Counted from the first letter of the stretch, positions 41,535 through 50,487 are shown. The stretch is DNA of 64,000 nucleotides from an uncultured bacterium (GCA_937919925.1 CALFOT010000010.1:25756-89755), one strand, 5' to 3'. Notes: a model not told the origin generated them from the sequence alone. Made by a program: numbers and translations.

Positions 41535-43214
41535 TTAAGGCGTTTCTTCTTGCCCGCCGAAGGATTCCAGCAAGCTGTCGACGACCGGGTCTTGCTCGAC
41601 CTCAGTGCCAAGATCGTATGTAAACCGCCACGCACCTGGACTCCAAGTGAGGCGCGCCAGCGCTTTCAATTCCATGGGGTCTTCCACCAGACTACGGTCA
41701 CGTGCTTCGAGCGGAAACAGAGTAATCAAGACTTCGCTGCCACGGATGGTTCCGCTGACGAAGTTGCGCCGCACCACCGAAGCCAGGGTAGGCCGCTCCT
41801 TTTCCAGCCGCTGTAAAAGTGCTTCTACAGTGCCTAAAGTTTTTACCTTGGCGACGGCTGGGGTAGACGGAATCGCAGGTTGCACGGGTGCTGGCGTGAG
41901 TGCTGGTACTGGCGTAGGTGTTGCCGTTGACGTTGGCGCGGGCGCGGGCGTCGGCGTCGGCGTTGGCGCGGGCGTCGGCGTTGGCGCGGGCGCGGGCGCT
42001 GGCGCTGGCGCAGCACTTGGCTGGGTGCTGTTGGACGCCTGCTTGGACACCGCAAAGCCATTACCCTGGCTTTCGCCAAGCAATTGCGCGAGTTCAAAAA
42101 ACTGTCCGATGCGTGCTGCGCGCAGCAAAGTCCACTCCAGCAAGGCGCGCGCGCCCAGCGGCGAACGCTGCATACGGCTTTCCAGGTGGAACATCATGCC
42201 CAGCACACCTTCCAAATTATCGCGCCCCATCTGGCGCGCCAATTCCACCATGCGCGCGCGGCGCGCAGGGGCAGGCTCCACACCAAGAGCATCTTCCCCC
42301 AGCAAAGCGACGTGCAGCAAATCGCGCAAGGCGTCAACCGCTTGTTCCACGAAATCGCGTTCGGTGCCACCACGCTCTAAAAACGCTGCGACTTCACGCA
42401 GGATGGTGGCGGGGTCATCGGCGACCAGCGCTGCAAACAAAGTCAACCAGCGTTCCGGACGGGCCAATCCGGCCACGCTTTCGAGATCATCCAGAGTGAC
42501 TTTTTCACCGGCCGTTGCGAGCACTTGATCGAGCATGGATTCTGCATCGCGCATACCACCACGGCAGCCGCGTGAAATGGCTTGCAGGACTTCGGCATCC
42601 ACGGCCATACCCTCAGCTTGACACACAAAGGCCAATTTCGATTGAATATCGACTTCCCGCAACCGGCGAAACTCGAACAGCTGACAGCGCGACACAATCG
42701 TATCGGGAATCTTGTGCGGATCTGTGGTCGCGAACAGAAACATCGCATGTTCCGGTGGCTCCTCCAAAGTTTTGAGCAATGCATCAAAGGCCTGCCCCGA
42801 CAAACGTTGGACTTCGTCGATGATGTAAATTTTGCGACGATCGCGCATCGGCTGGGTTTGCACGGCATCGCGAATCCCACGCACATCATCCACGCCGTTA
42901 TGCGAGGCACCATCAATCTCGATCACGTCGATATCGGTGCCGCGTTCAATTTCGCGGCAAATCGCGCACTCTAAGCATGGGGTCACAGTGGGACCCTTCT
43001 CGCAGTTCATCGACTTGGCAATGATGCGCGCCGTGGTGGTTTTGCCCACCCCGCGGGGCCCAATGAGCAAATACGCTTGGCCGATACGCTGGCGCTCAAT
43101 CGCGCGGCTGAGGGCATGGACAATGTGTTCTTGCCCGATGACTTCGGAAAAAGTGCGCGGGCGATATTTGCGCGCGAATACGCGGTAGGTCGGGGTTTGC
43201 TCGCTCACGGTCAT
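41535..43214 (-). CDS. dnaX: DNA polymerase III subunit gamma/tau
   Basis: The clamp-loader ATPase subunit. The 559-aa protein has Walker A GPRGVGKTT (52-60), the four-cysteine zinc module between CEKGPTVTPC and CAIC, Walker B IDEVQRLS, the SRC motif in IVSRCQLFEF and AAA+ domains II and III to about residue 365. A low-complexity linker of A-P and T-P repeats (about 385-440) precedes the C-terminal tau part, which ends QEETP. No A-rich slippery heptamer for a gamma-producing frameshift was seen. It is preceded by the SRP RNA gene and tRNA-Ser, and heads dnaX-ybaB-recR-truA. Confidence 0.95.
   Translation of the reverse strand: MTVSEQTPTYRVFARKYRPRTFSEVIGQEHIVHALSRAIERQRIGQAYLLIGPRGVGKTTTARIIAKSMNCEKGPTVTPCLECAICREIERGTDIDVIEIDGASHNGVDDVRGIRDAVQTQPMRDRRKIYIIDEVQRLSGQAFDALLKTLEEPPEHAMFLFATTDPHKIPDTIVSRCQLFEFRRLREVDIQSKLAFVCQAEGMAVDAEVLQAISRGCRGGMRDAESMLDQVLATAGEKVTLDDLESVAGLARPERWLTLFAALVADDPATILREVAAFLERGGTERDFVEQAVDALRDLLHVALLGEDALGVEPAPARRARMVELARQMGRDNLEGVLGMMFHLESRMQRSPLGARALLEWTLLRAARIGQFFELAQLLGESQGNGFAVSKQASNSTQPSAAPAPAPAPAPTPTPAPTPTPTPAPAPTSTATPTPVPALTPAPVQPAIPSTPAVAKVKTLGTVEALLQRLEKERPTLASVVRRNFVSGTIRGSEVLITLFPLEARDRSLVEDPMELKALARLTWSPGAWRFTYDLGTEVEQDPVVDSLLESFGGQEETP
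41885..42018 (-). repeat. GC-rich hexamer-like repeat encoding an (A/T)-P linker in dnaX
   Basis: On the plus strand the stretch is a run of GGCGCGGGCG, GGCGTC and GGCGTT units; on the coding strand these read as alternating Ala-Pro and Thr-Pro codons. It is an imperfect tandem repeat inside dnaX and likely to vary in length between strains. Confidence 0.8.
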
Positions 43215-43277
43215 ACTCTAGCAGGCGTAAGGCAGCAGATTTCAGCCGCGGCGGCGGCCTGCTCCACCCAAGGAGAA

Positions 43278-43405
43278 TTTCGTAGGAACCGGAGGCCCGG
43301 ACATCCACGGCGCCCGAGGCTGCCGCTTAGGGCTGCTCCGTTCCCGATCTGACCCAGTTCACAGCATTCCCGCCGCGTGGCGCCGGACCCCCGGTTCCTA
43401 CGAAA
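43278..43405 (-). ncRNA. ffs: Signal recognition particle RNA (4.5S-type, ffs)
   Basis: A 128-base RNA with a perfect 15-bp terminal stem: TTTCGTAGGAACCGG at one end pairs with CCGGTTCCTACGAAA at the other. The apical Ffh-binding domain is present on the minus strand as GGTCAGATCGGGAACGGAGC followed by AGCCCTAA (43331-43354), matching the conserved asymmetric loop and tetraloop. It has no Alu domain length, so it is the short bacterial form. It lies 7 bases after tRNA-Ser(GGA) and 63 bases before dnaX. Confidence 0.9.
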
Positions 43406-43412
43406 GACCAAA

Positions 43413-43500
43413 TGGCGGAGAGGGAGGGATTTGAACCCTCGGTACCTTACGATACACACGCTTTCCAAGCGTGCTCATTCGGCCGCTCTGACACCTCTCC
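43413..43500 (-). tRNA. tRNA-Ser (anticodon GGA)
   Basis: An 88-base class II tRNA with a 7-bp acceptor stem GGAGAGG/CCTCTCC, encoded CCA, a long variable arm and an anticodon stem CACGC/GCGTG around loop TTGGAAA, giving GGA (reads UCC/UCU). The T-arm GAGGGTTCAAATCCCTC is standard. Its 3' end is 7 bases from the SRP RNA. Confidence 0.95.
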
Positions 43501-43512
43501 ACTGTATTCGGT

Positions 43513-43540
43513 AAAAAAACGAATCCCTAAGAAAGGGATT
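43513..43540 (-). terminator. Rho-independent terminator between two tRNA-Ser genes
   Basis: A 7-bp stem (AATCCCT/AGGGATT, 43522-43528 and 43534-43540) is followed on the minus strand by CG and seven T. It directly abuts the CCA end of tRNA-Ser(CGA). Confidence 0.78.
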
Positions 43541-43629
43541 GGCGGAGAGGGAGGGATTTGAACCCTCGGTGACCTTACGACCACACTGGTTTTCGAAACC
43601 AGCCCATTAAGCCGCTCTGGCACCTCTCC
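43540..43629 (-). tRNA. tRNA-Ser (anticodon CGA)
   Basis: A 90-base class II tRNA with the same acceptor and T-arm as its neighbour. The anticodon stem CTGGT/ACCAG encloses loop TTCGAAA, giving CGA (reads UCG). CCA is encoded. It lies 44 bases after the tadA stop. Confidence 0.95.
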
Positions 43630-43673
43630 TTGGGCGGAGGATGATACCCGTGCCGCTGCCGTGGGGAAAGCCC

Positions 43674-44216
43674 CTATTCAATGCTGCCCGGCGACGTGCT
43701 CCCTGGAGCATCTTCCAGCGGCAGTTTGGCACGTTTGCGGCGAAAAAACTCCTGCATCAAAGCTGCCGACTCTGCCGCCAGCACCCCGCCGACGGCTTCA
43801 ATGCGATGATTGAGGCCCGGCAAATCAAGTAAGCGTACCAGCGATTCGATGCCGCCAAACTTGGGATCCGCCGCGCCATAGACAATGCGCTTGACCCGCG
43901 CATGCAGCAGTGCGCCGGTGCACTGTATACATGGCTCAAGAGTGCAAAAAAGCTCCGCATCCACGAGGCGTTTTTCATCCGCCGCTGCAAAAGCCTGGCT
44001 GAGGGCCAGCATTTCCGCATGTGCGGTTGCATCTTTGAGCGCCTCCACACTATTTGCGCCACGCCCAAGAATCTGATTGCCGCGCACGATGACGGCACCC
44101 ACGGGCACCTCATCAGCCTGCCACGCAGCATGAGCCTGGCGCAGGGCCAGCTCCATGATTTGCTGGTCGCGTTCCCCCGGGGAAGCCGGTTGGCGCAGCG
44201 GAAAAAGCAAAGTCAT
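43674..44216 (-). CDS. tadA: tRNA-specific adenosine deaminase TadA
   Basis: Deaminates A34 to inosine in tRNA-Arg(ACG). The 180-aa protein shows the zinc motif H-A-E in TAHAEMLALSQAF and P-C-x2-C in LEPCIQCTGALLHAR, with the proton-shuttle glutamate next to the histidine. VPVGAVIVRGNQILGRG is the family core strand. About 25 extra residues follow the normal end, rich in P and S. It lies 43 bases downstream of the gene of its own substrate tRNA on the same strand. Confidence 0.95.
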   Translation of the reverse strand: MTLLFPLRQPASPGERDQQIMELALRQAHAAWQADEVPVGAVIVRGNQILGRGANSVEALKDATAHAEMLALSQAFAAADEKRLVDAELFCTLEPCIQCTGALLHARVKRIVYGAADPKFGGIESLVRLLDLPGLNHRIEAVGGVLAAESAALMQEFFRRKRAKLPLEDAPGSTSPGSIE

Positions 44217-44259
44217 AAGGGAGTCGATTGCGCGCTTGCGCGAAAAATCGACGAGTGAG

Positions 44260-44336
44260 TGGTGCGCCCGGGAGGATTCGAACCCCCAACCCCCTGATCC
44301 GTAGTCAAGTACTCTATCCAGTTGAGCTACGGGCGC
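44260..44336 (-). tRNA. tRNA-Arg (anticodon ACG)
   Basis: A 77-base tRNA with acceptor GCGCCCG/CGGGCGC, D-arm GCTC/GAGT, anticodon stem CTTGA/TCAGG with loop CTACGGA (anticodon ACG) and encoded CCA. A34 is the position converted to inosine by TadA, encoded just downstream. Confidence 0.95.
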
Positions 44337-44351
44337 TGATTTGAGAGGGAG

Positions 44352-44380
44352 ATTTGACCGTAGCCCAGCGCTGCCGTCAA
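44352..44380 (-). promoter_or_regulatory. Putative sigma70-type promoter of tRNA-Arg-tadA
   Basis: TTGACG (44375-44380) and TCAAAT (44352-44357) are separated by 17 bases on the minus strand. Transcription would start about 10 bases before the tRNA 5' end. Confidence 0.6.
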
Positions 44381-44446
44381 GCGCTAAACAGAATTCCGCT
44401 TCCCTTCGCGCGAGCGTCGGCGGATTGTTAGGCTAGCTGCTTATCG

Positions 44447-47400
44447 ATGGAACCCTTCGTTCACCTTCACGTACACACCGAATACAGCCTGCTCGACGGA
44501 GCTAACCCAATTGGCAAGCTCGTCGATGCGGCCGTCGCCGATGGCCACAATGCGCTGGCGATTACCGATCACGGCAATCTCTTCGGTGCCATGGAGTTTT
44601 ACCAAGCTTGCCGCAAACGCGGGGTGAAACCCATTCTCGGCTGCGAGTTCTATATCGCCGAGAATTCGATGTTGATGCCGCATAGCAAGCGCGACAACCC
44701 GTACAGCCACTTGACTTTAATGGCCCACAACGCGACCGGCTGGGACAACCTTATGCAGCTGTCGTCAGCAGGTTTTTTAGAAGGACAACATTTCCGCCCG
44801 CGCGTGGATTTGGAGCTGTTGGCGCAACGTGCCAGTGGCTTAACTTGTTTGTCGGGTTGCTTAAGTGGCCCGGTGAACAAAAAGCTGCGCGTGGAAGATG
44901 AAGCCGGTGCCATCCAAATGGCTGGCACCCTGCAAGACATGTTCGGCAAAGAACATTTCTATTTGGAAATCATGCGCAATGGCATTGCCTTGCAAGACAA
45001 AATGACGGCGGGCATGACACGGCTGCAAGCACAGATGAATGCGCCTTTAATCGCCACCAATGACATTCATTATCTGCGCCATGAAGATTGTGCCGCGCAA
45101 GATGCGATGATTTGCTTGAATACCGGTTCCCGTTTAGATGACCCGAATCGCTGGCGTATGGATACGGATACCTTGTACTTTCGTACCCGTCAGGAAATGA
45201 ATCGTATCTTCGCAGACTTGCCTGAGGCATTGCAAAACACCCAATTGGTGGCCGATCAAGTCCATGTAGAGTTAGAGATTGGGCGTTTGCGATTGCCCAT
45301 CTTCACCCCCTCCGATGGTCGAACGCCGGATGAATTGTTCCGCGAATTATGCGAGGTTGGCTTTGCACGACGTTATCCAAATGCCACCCCAGAGGCACGT
45401 GAGAGACTCGAATACGAAATTCGCGTGATTACCGACATGGGCTTTATTTCGTATTTTTTAATTGTTTGGGATTTGATTCGCCACGCTCGCGATTGCGGTA
45501 TTCCTGTTGGCCCAGGGCGCGGCTCTGCAGCTGGATCGATGGTAGCTTTCACGCTGAACATCACCCGTATTGACCCACTGAAATACGACCTCATTTTTGA
45601 ACGCTTCTTGAACCCCGGGCGCATTTCGATGCCAGATATTGATATCGATTTTTGCAAGGATCGTCGCGAGGAAATGATTCAATATACACGCGATCGTTAT
45701 GGTGATGAAAATGTCTGCCAAATCATTACTTTTGGCAAACTCAAGGCTAAAAACGCGCTGCGGGATATGGGACGCATCATGGAAGTCCCGTTACAGGAAG
45801 TTGACAAAGTCACCAAGAAAATTCCGGATGGCCCAGGCGTCAAACTGCGACGGGCGATTGAAGAAGAGCCTGATTTGAAGGAGCTTTTCGAGAACTCCGA
45901 GTTGCACACAAAGTGGTTCAACTTAGCGCTGAGTGTGGAAGGCCTGCCCCGTAACTCCGGCATCCACGCTGCAGGCGTGATTATTGCTGATCAGCCACTC
46001 CGTGAGATTGTGCCGCTGGCGAAAGTCTCTGGCAACATCACCACGCAGTGGGATATGAAATTTTCGGAGCAGTTTGGGCTGCTCAAAATGGATTTCCTGG
46101 GCCTCCGCACCTTGTCGATTTTGCAAGAGGCGGCCAATCAAGTCGAACAGCGTCTGGGAGTAAAAATCGTGCTGGATGAAGTCCCCTTGGATGACGTCGA
46201 CACTTATGAAATGCTCTGTAAGGCAGATACGGAAGGAGTGTTTCAACTGGAATCCGCGGGTATGCGCAAGCTATTGGCGCAGATCAAACCTTCTTCCTAT
46301 GAGGACATCATTGCAGTCCTTGCACTATTCCGGCCAGGCCCCTTAGGTTCGGGGCTGCACGAGACCTATGCCTTACGCAAACACGGCAAAGAAAAAGTCT
46401 CCTTTCAGCACCCCATCTTGGAAGACATCCTCAAGGAAACATACGGTGTATTGATTTATCAGGAACAAATTATGCGCGTGGCCCAGTTCATGGGCGGCTT
46501 CAACCTGGGGGATGCCGATTCCTTGCGCAAGGCAATGGGCAAAAAGGACGCCAAAATGATGGCCGGTTTTGAGGGACAGTTCCTCAAAGGGGCCGCAAAA
46601 TTGGATGTGCTTGCCAGTATTGCTCAGGAAATTTGGGACATGATGGTGAAATTTGCTGAGTATGGATTCAATAAATCACACTCTGCGGCTTACGCCATGG
46701 TGACTTACCAAGCGTCGTGGATGAAAACGCATTACCCGGCTGAGTTTTTTGCTGCGTCCTTCACTTATGAAGCCAACGATACCGATAAACTCCGATCATT
46801 GATTGAAGATGCGCGGCGTCATTCCGTAAACTTGTTGCCACCCTGCGTGAACGCTTCGCATAGTCGCTTTACCGTCATCGACGGCGAAACAGTGCGCTTC
46901 GGCTTAGAAGCGATCAAAGGAGTGGGTGGTGGCGCGGCTGATTCGCTGCTTAAGCTACGCGCCGCCCAAAGCGATGGCATCTTTCCGAGCGTCGACGAGG
47001 TGTTAATTGGTGGGGTCGCCTCCGGCATCAACCGCGGCACCTTTGATAGCTTGGTGAAAGCGGGAGCTCTAGACGGATTTGGAGAAAGCCGGGTGCATTT
47101 GCTGCCCGGTTTGGAAGACCGACTTCGGGTTGCTGCGGCGCTGGCGAAAGACCGCGCCAAGGGACAAGGCTTTCTCTTCGATGCAGCGCCCCCAACTCCA
47201 GAGCCCAGCCCCGCCAACTTCAACACCTCCCAACCAGCAATCGAACTGGATGCTGCTGGCCAAAAGTTGCTGCTGCAATATGAGAAGGAATCTCTGGGCT
47301 TTTATCTCACCTCTCACCCACTGGACAACTACCGTGACATCCTTGGCGGCGTCTCCCCGTGGGATAGTCGCTCCGCCAAAGAAGCGGGCGCCGACGCCAT

Positions 47401-47947
47401 GCTGATGCTACCTGGTATCGTCAGTCAACTGACCGTGCGCGGTACTCGTAAAGATCCTGCCAAAAAATTTGCCAAGTTCAAAATTGAAGATTTGCACGGC
47501 ACCACCAATGCCATTATTTTCCCGCGCGCTTGGGAAGAAGTCTCTAGTTTTTTGAGCGAGGATTTTGTTGGGCTTTTCCATGGCCGCCTGCAAGTCACCG
47601 ATGAATCGTCGGAGATGATTATCGAAAAAGTGGAGCCACTTGGCAGCAAAGATGAAATGCGCTTACAAGGTAACTTGGAAATTCGCCTGGGGCAGGCAAG
47701 CCCTCCGCCAATGGCGGCGCTGAAAGAAATTCTTGGGCGTTATGCTGGCGAAAATCGAGTTCGTTTCATCCTCCGCGACAATCAAAATCGCACGCGCTTC
47801 ATTCGCGCGGGCAACGAATGGTCAGTAAAACTATGCAGCGAACTGGTTGATGAAATCAACGGTTTGCTTGGCAGCGATAGCGCCCAATTATCGATGGAGC
47901 GCGGCAGCGTGAAACGGGAACGCCCGCCGGCGTGGAGTCGCAACTAG
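44447..47947 (+). CDS. dnaE: DNA polymerase III subunit alpha
   Basis: The replicative polymerase, 1166 aa, DnaE1-type length. The N-terminal PHP domain begins FVHLHVHTEYSLLDGA and has ITDHGNLFGA. The polymerase core has GRGSAAGSMVAF, the catalytic P-D-I-D-I-D-F near residue 400 and SIHAAGV-type fingers (NSGIHAAGVII). A helix-hairpin-helix region follows, and an internal clamp-binding-like QGFLF occurs near residue 905. The C-terminal OB domain contains VSQLTVRGTRKDPAKKFAKF. It is divergent from tRNA-Arg-tadA and converges on the ribosomal operon, sharing the strong hairpin at 47976-48013. Confidence 0.97.
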   Translation: MEPFVHLHVHTEYSLLDGANPIGKLVDAAVADGHNALAITDHGNLFGAMEFYQACRKRGVKPILGCEFYIAENSMLMPHSKRDNPYSHLTLMAHNATGWDNLMQLSSAGFLEGQHFRPRVDLELLAQRASGLTCLSGCLSGPVNKKLRVEDEAGAIQMAGTLQDMFGKEHFYLEIMRNGIALQDKMTAGMTRLQAQMNAPLIATNDIHYLRHEDCAAQDAMICLNTGSRLDDPNRWRMDTDTLYFRTRQEMNRIFADLPEALQNTQLVADQVHVELEIGRLRLPIFTPSDGRTPDELFRELCEVGFARRYPNATPEARERLEYEIRVITDMGFISYFLIVWDLIRHARDCGIPVGPGRGSAAGSMVAFTLNITRIDPLKYDLIFERFLNPGRISMPDIDIDFCKDRREEMIQYTRDRYGDENVCQIITFGKLKAKNALRDMGRIMEVPLQEVDKVTKKIPDGPGVKLRRAIEEEPDLKELFENSELHTKWFNLALSVEGLPRNSGIHAAGVIIADQPLREIVPLAKVSGNITTQWDMKFSEQFGLLKMDFLGLRTLSILQEAANQVEQRLGVKIVLDEVPLDDVDTYEMLCKADTEGVFQLESAGMRKLLAQIKPSSYEDIIAVLALFRPGPLGSGLHETYALRKHGKEKVSFQHPILEDILKETYGVLIYQEQIMRVAQFMGGFNLGDADSLRKAMGKKDAKMMAGFEGQFLKGAAKLDVLASIAQEIWDMMVKFAEYGFNKSHSAAYAMVTYQASWMKTHYPAEFFAASFTYEANDTDKLRSLIEDARRHSVNLLPPCVNASHSRFTVIDGETVRFGLEAIKGVGGGAADSLLKLRAAQSDGIFPSVDEVLIGGVASGINRGTFDSLVKAGALDGFGESRVHLLPGLEDRLRVAAALAKDRAKGQGFLFDAAPPTPEPSPANFNTSQPAIELDAAGQKLLLQYEKESLGFYLTSHPLDNYRDILGGVSPWDSRSAKEAGADAMLMLPGIVSQLTVRGTRKDPAKKFAKFKIEDLHGTTNAIIFPRAWEEVSSFLSEDFVGLFHGRLQVTDESSEMIIEKVEPLGSKDEMRLQGNLEIRLGQASPPPMAALKEILGRYAGENRVRFILRDNQNRTRFIRAGNEWSVKLCSELVDEINGLLGSDSAQLSMERGSVKRERPPAWSRN

Positions 47948-47975
47948 TCTCGGTGCCGGATGCGGCACGGAAAAG

Positions 47976-48013
47976 AACAAGGCCGATGGGTAATGCTACC
48001 CATCGGCCTTGTT
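47976..48013. terminator. Bidirectional hairpin terminator between dnaE and rplQ
   Basis: A perfect 17-bp stem (AACAAGGCCGATGGGTA, 47976-47992, pairing with 47997-48013) with an ATGC loop. On the minus strand it is followed by CTTTTCC, a short U-tract, so it best serves the end of the ribosomal operon, but the position suits both convergent genes. Confidence 0.88.
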
Positions 48014-48032
48014 GGTGTCGCGTAAACCGCGA

Positions 48033-48428
48033 TTACTCGTCTTCGCCAGAATCTAAACTTGGCTCGGAGCGCTCAACCAATTCAAAAATGACGAGAGAAG
48101 CCTGATCGCCCAAACGCGTGCGATCCAGTTTCAAGATGCGGGTGTAACCACCCGGGCGATCTTTGAAGCGTGGCCCGATAACGTCAAACAACTTGGTTGT
48201 GATGGTGCGGTTGTTACCGAGCAGCGCCAGGGCGCGACGGAAATTATGCAAGTTCTTCTCCTTAGCCAAAGTGATGAGCTTTTCGGCAAAGGGACGGTGT
48301 ACTTTCGCTTTGGTGATTGTGGTTTCGATTCGCTCGTGCTCAAACAAAGCAGCAACGAGGTTACGAGCCAAGGCACGCCGATGGGAGCCAGTACGGGAAA
48401 GGTTATTGGTCTTTACGCGGTGACGCAT
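48033..48428 (-). CDS. rplQ: 50S ribosomal protein L17
   Basis: A 131-aa L17, last gene of the S10-spc-alpha cluster. It starts MRHRVKTNNLSRTGSHRRAL and keeps RNLVAALFEHERIETT, then the basic RHLRRAL-like helix (HNFRRALALLGN) and GGYTRILKLDRTRLGD. An acidic tail ends in SGEDE. It is 10 bases after rpoA. Confidence 0.97.
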   Translation of the reverse strand: MRHRVKTNNLSRTGSHRRALARNLVAALFEHERIETTITKAKVHRPFAEKLITLAKEKNLHNFRRALALLGNNRTITTKLFDVIGPRFKDRPGGYTRILKLDRTRLGDQASLVIFELVERSEPSLDSGEDE

Positions 48429-48438
48429 GTTCTTGCTC

Positions 48439-49455
48439 TTATTTAACGGACCTCAATAGGTCTTCTCGCACCATGTCAATGCCCAGATCCAAATCGCCGA
48501 GCTTACGCTCGATTTCAGTCAAGACAGTTTGGCCTAAGTTCTTGATTGCCAGCAATTCATCGGTAGTTTTGAAGACTAGGTCCTCAAGAATCCGAACTTC
48601 TGCGACATCCAGGCAGTTGCGTGCCCGAGTGGAAAGATCGAGTCGTTCAATTGGCTCATTCAGGAGCCCAATAATCCGATCACGACGACGCTCTGCAGCG
48701 GCATCCACGGCTTGAACCTCTTCCACCACCGAACGTCCTTGCATAGCATTGTTGAACTGCACGAAAGGGTTCAAGTGCTTACGGAAAATCTTGGCAGATT
48801 CAACCAACGCCATCATCGGCGCAATGGTGCCATCCGTCCAGATTTCCAAGACCAAACGATCGTAGTTGGTGAACTTGCCGACGCGGGTGGCCTCTACGCT
48901 GTAGCGCACGCGCAACACTGGGCTGTATGCGGCATCCAACGGAATCAAGCCGATTTCATCCACGGCTTCGCCCGTATCTTCCGCAGCTACATAACCGCGC
49001 CCGCGGCGCACCGTGAGCTTGACGGAAAGTTTTGCCGACGCACCATTCATTGTGCAGATATGCAGGTCTTTGTTGATGACCTCCACGCCGGTAGGGCACT
49101 CAATGTCAGCTGCAGTGAGCACACCTTCGCCACTTGCATTGAGGGTTAGGGTAACCGGGAATTCTGCTGTCTCTACTTTGATGTAAAGACGTTTGAAGGC
49201 CAAGACCAACTCGGTGACGTCTTCCACGACGCCATCGATCGAACGGAACTCGTGCTCGACGCCATCAAGTTCCACAGCCGTAACGGCAGTGCCCTCAATA
49301 GAACCCAGCAGCACGCGCCGTAGGCCGTTACCGATAGAATGTCCGAACCCTTGCTCAAAGGGTTCGATGAGGAATTTTCCGTAGGAGCTAGTAGCAGTGG
49401 ATTGCTCATGCACTACTCCAGAAGGAAGTTCAAAGTCACGCCAACGAATTCGCAT
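48439..49455 (-). CDS. rpoA: RNA polymerase subunit alpha
   Basis: A 338-aa alpha subunit. The N-terminal dimerisation domain has GFGHSIGNGLRRVLLGSIEG, and the residues around 140-180 are the usual beta strands (RGYVAAED). After a linker rich in A, E and R the C-terminal domain begins near 260 with LDLSTRARNCLDVAEV and LLAIKNLGQTVLTEIERKL, the UP-element/activator-binding fold. rpsD, usually between rpsK and rpoA, is absent here. Confidence 0.97.
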   Translation of the reverse strand: MRIRWRDFELPSGVVHEQSTATSSYGKFLIEPFEQGFGHSIGNGLRRVLLGSIEGTAVTAVELDGVEHEFRSIDGVVEDVTELVLAFKRLYIKVETAEFPVTLTLNASGEGVLTAADIECPTGVEVINKDLHICTMNGASAKLSVKLTVRRGRGYVAAEDTGEAVDEIGLIPLDAAYSPVLRVRYSVEATRVGKFTNYDRLVLEIWTDGTIAPMMALVESAKIFRKHLNPFVQFNNAMQGRSVVEEVQAVDAAAERRRDRIIGLLNEPIERLDLSTRARNCLDVAEVRILEDLVFKTTDELLAIKNLGQTVLTEIERKLGDLDLGIDMVREDLLRSVK

Positions 49456-49504
49456 GGTATCTGTTTGATTGCGGTTTCAGAACCTGGGGAGAGACCGATG
49501 CCGC

Positions 49505-49891
49505 TTAGACGCGGCGCTTCTTCGGTGGGCGGCAGCCGTTGTGCGGCAACGGCGTGAAATCCTCGATTGAGGAAATGCGCAAACCTCCGTGGTTTAAACC
49601 ACGGATAGCGCTTTCCCGGCCGGAGCCAGGACCCTTAACACGAACTTCGACTTCACGAAGTCCCATCTTGCATGCCGTTTCAGCGGCGCGAATCGCGGCC
49701 TGCTGAGCGGCAAAAGGAGTGGACTTTCGGGAACCCTTGTAGCCAACGATGCCGGGGGAGCCCCATGCAATGGTGTTGCCTTTCGTATCCGTGAGGGTAA
49801 TGATGGTGTTATTAAAAGTGGAACGAACGAAGGCGATGCCTCGGGCCCCGACCTTCTTCAACTTCCGTTTGCTGCTGCGTGCTGCGCTCAT
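49505..49891 (-). CDS. rpsK: 30S ribosomal protein S11
   Basis: A 128-aa S11 with [35 protein letters not shown] and the invariant C-terminal [19 protein letters not shown] and PKKRRV. It lies 49 bases before rpoA and 32 bases after rpsM. Confidence 0.97.
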   Translation of the reverse strand: MSAARSSKRKLKKVGARGIAFVRSTFNNTIITLTDTKGNTIAWGSPGIVGYKGSRKSTPFAAQQAAIRAAETACKMGLREVEVRVKGPGSGRESAIRGLNHGGLRISSIEDFTPLPHNGCRPPKKRRV

Positions 49892-49923
49892 CTCTTATTT
49901 AAAGCTGGTAGCCGATGACTCGG

Positions 49924-50307
49924 TTACTTCATGGACTTGACGGACTTCTTGCCTGCCACAGTCTTCTTGGGACCCTTACGGGTACGAGCATTGGTGCGAG
50001 TGCGTTGCCCCCGAGCCGGCAGACCACGACGGTGGCGCAGACCTCGGTAACAAGCGATATCGCGAAGGCGGTTGATGGCTGCAGCGTTGGTTCGTCGCAG
50101 TACACCCTCTGCCAAGAGGTTACTTTCAGCGTAAGCGGCAATGGCTGCCAACTCTTCGTCAGAAAGTTCTTTGGCGCGACGGTCTTTGTCGAGGCTGAGA
50201 TCCTCGCAAATCCGGTTCGCGGTGGTATTCCCAATACCAAACAGGTAAGTAAGCGCAATGACGGTGCGCTTATCGTTGGGGATGTCGACTCCGATGAGAC
50301 GTGGCAT
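49924..50307 (-). CDS. rpsM: 30S ribosomal protein S13
   Basis: A 127-aa S13 beginning MPRLIGVDIPNDKRTVIALT, with YLFGIGNTTANRI, CYRGLRHRRGLPARGQRT and a basic C-terminal tail KTVAGKKSVKSMK that enters the decoding region. It follows rpmJ, as in most bacteria. Confidence 0.97.
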   Translation of the reverse strand: MPRLIGVDIPNDKRTVIALTYLFGIGNTTANRICEDLSLDKDRRAKELSDEELAAIAAYAESNLLAEGVLRRTNAAAINRLRDIACYRGLRHRRGLPARGQRTRTNARTRKGPKKTVAGKKSVKSMK

Positions 50308-50344
50308 GATCTATTTCTGATTTAACTTGGGCAGGAAGCTCGGA

Positions 50345-50461
50345 TTAGCCTTGAACCTGTTTGTGGCGAGGATCGCGGCTACAGATGACACGGACTTTGC
50401 CATGACGACGGATTACCTTGCACGAGTTGCAAATGCGGCGGACTGAAGCGCGTACTTTCAT
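50345..50461 (-). CDS. rpmJ: 50S ribosomal protein L36
   Basis: A 38-aa protein beginning [20 protein letters not shown], with zinc ligands C11, C14, C27 and H33, so the zinc-binding form. It is bounded by rpsM and infA. The start ATG is at 50461 and the stop TAA at 50345-50347. Confidence 0.96.
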   Translation of the reverse strand: MKVRASVRRICNSCKVIRRHGKVRVICSRDPRHKQVQG

Positions 50462-50487
50462 CTTTCTTTATTCTAATTGCGTTTGGC

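Noticed and set aside
41885..42018. Short repeats resembling a CRISPR array
   Set aside because: Units are about 6 bases without unique spacers and lie within dnaX coding sequence.
41605..42528. 307-codon plus-strand frame rich in Gly-Ala-Gly-Val
   Set aside because: Antisense to dnaX; the apparent repeat is the complement of the Ala-Pro linker.
41535..43214. Programmed frameshift in dnaX to make gamma
   Set aside because: No A-AAA-AAG-type heptamer with a downstream hairpin was found on the coding strand.
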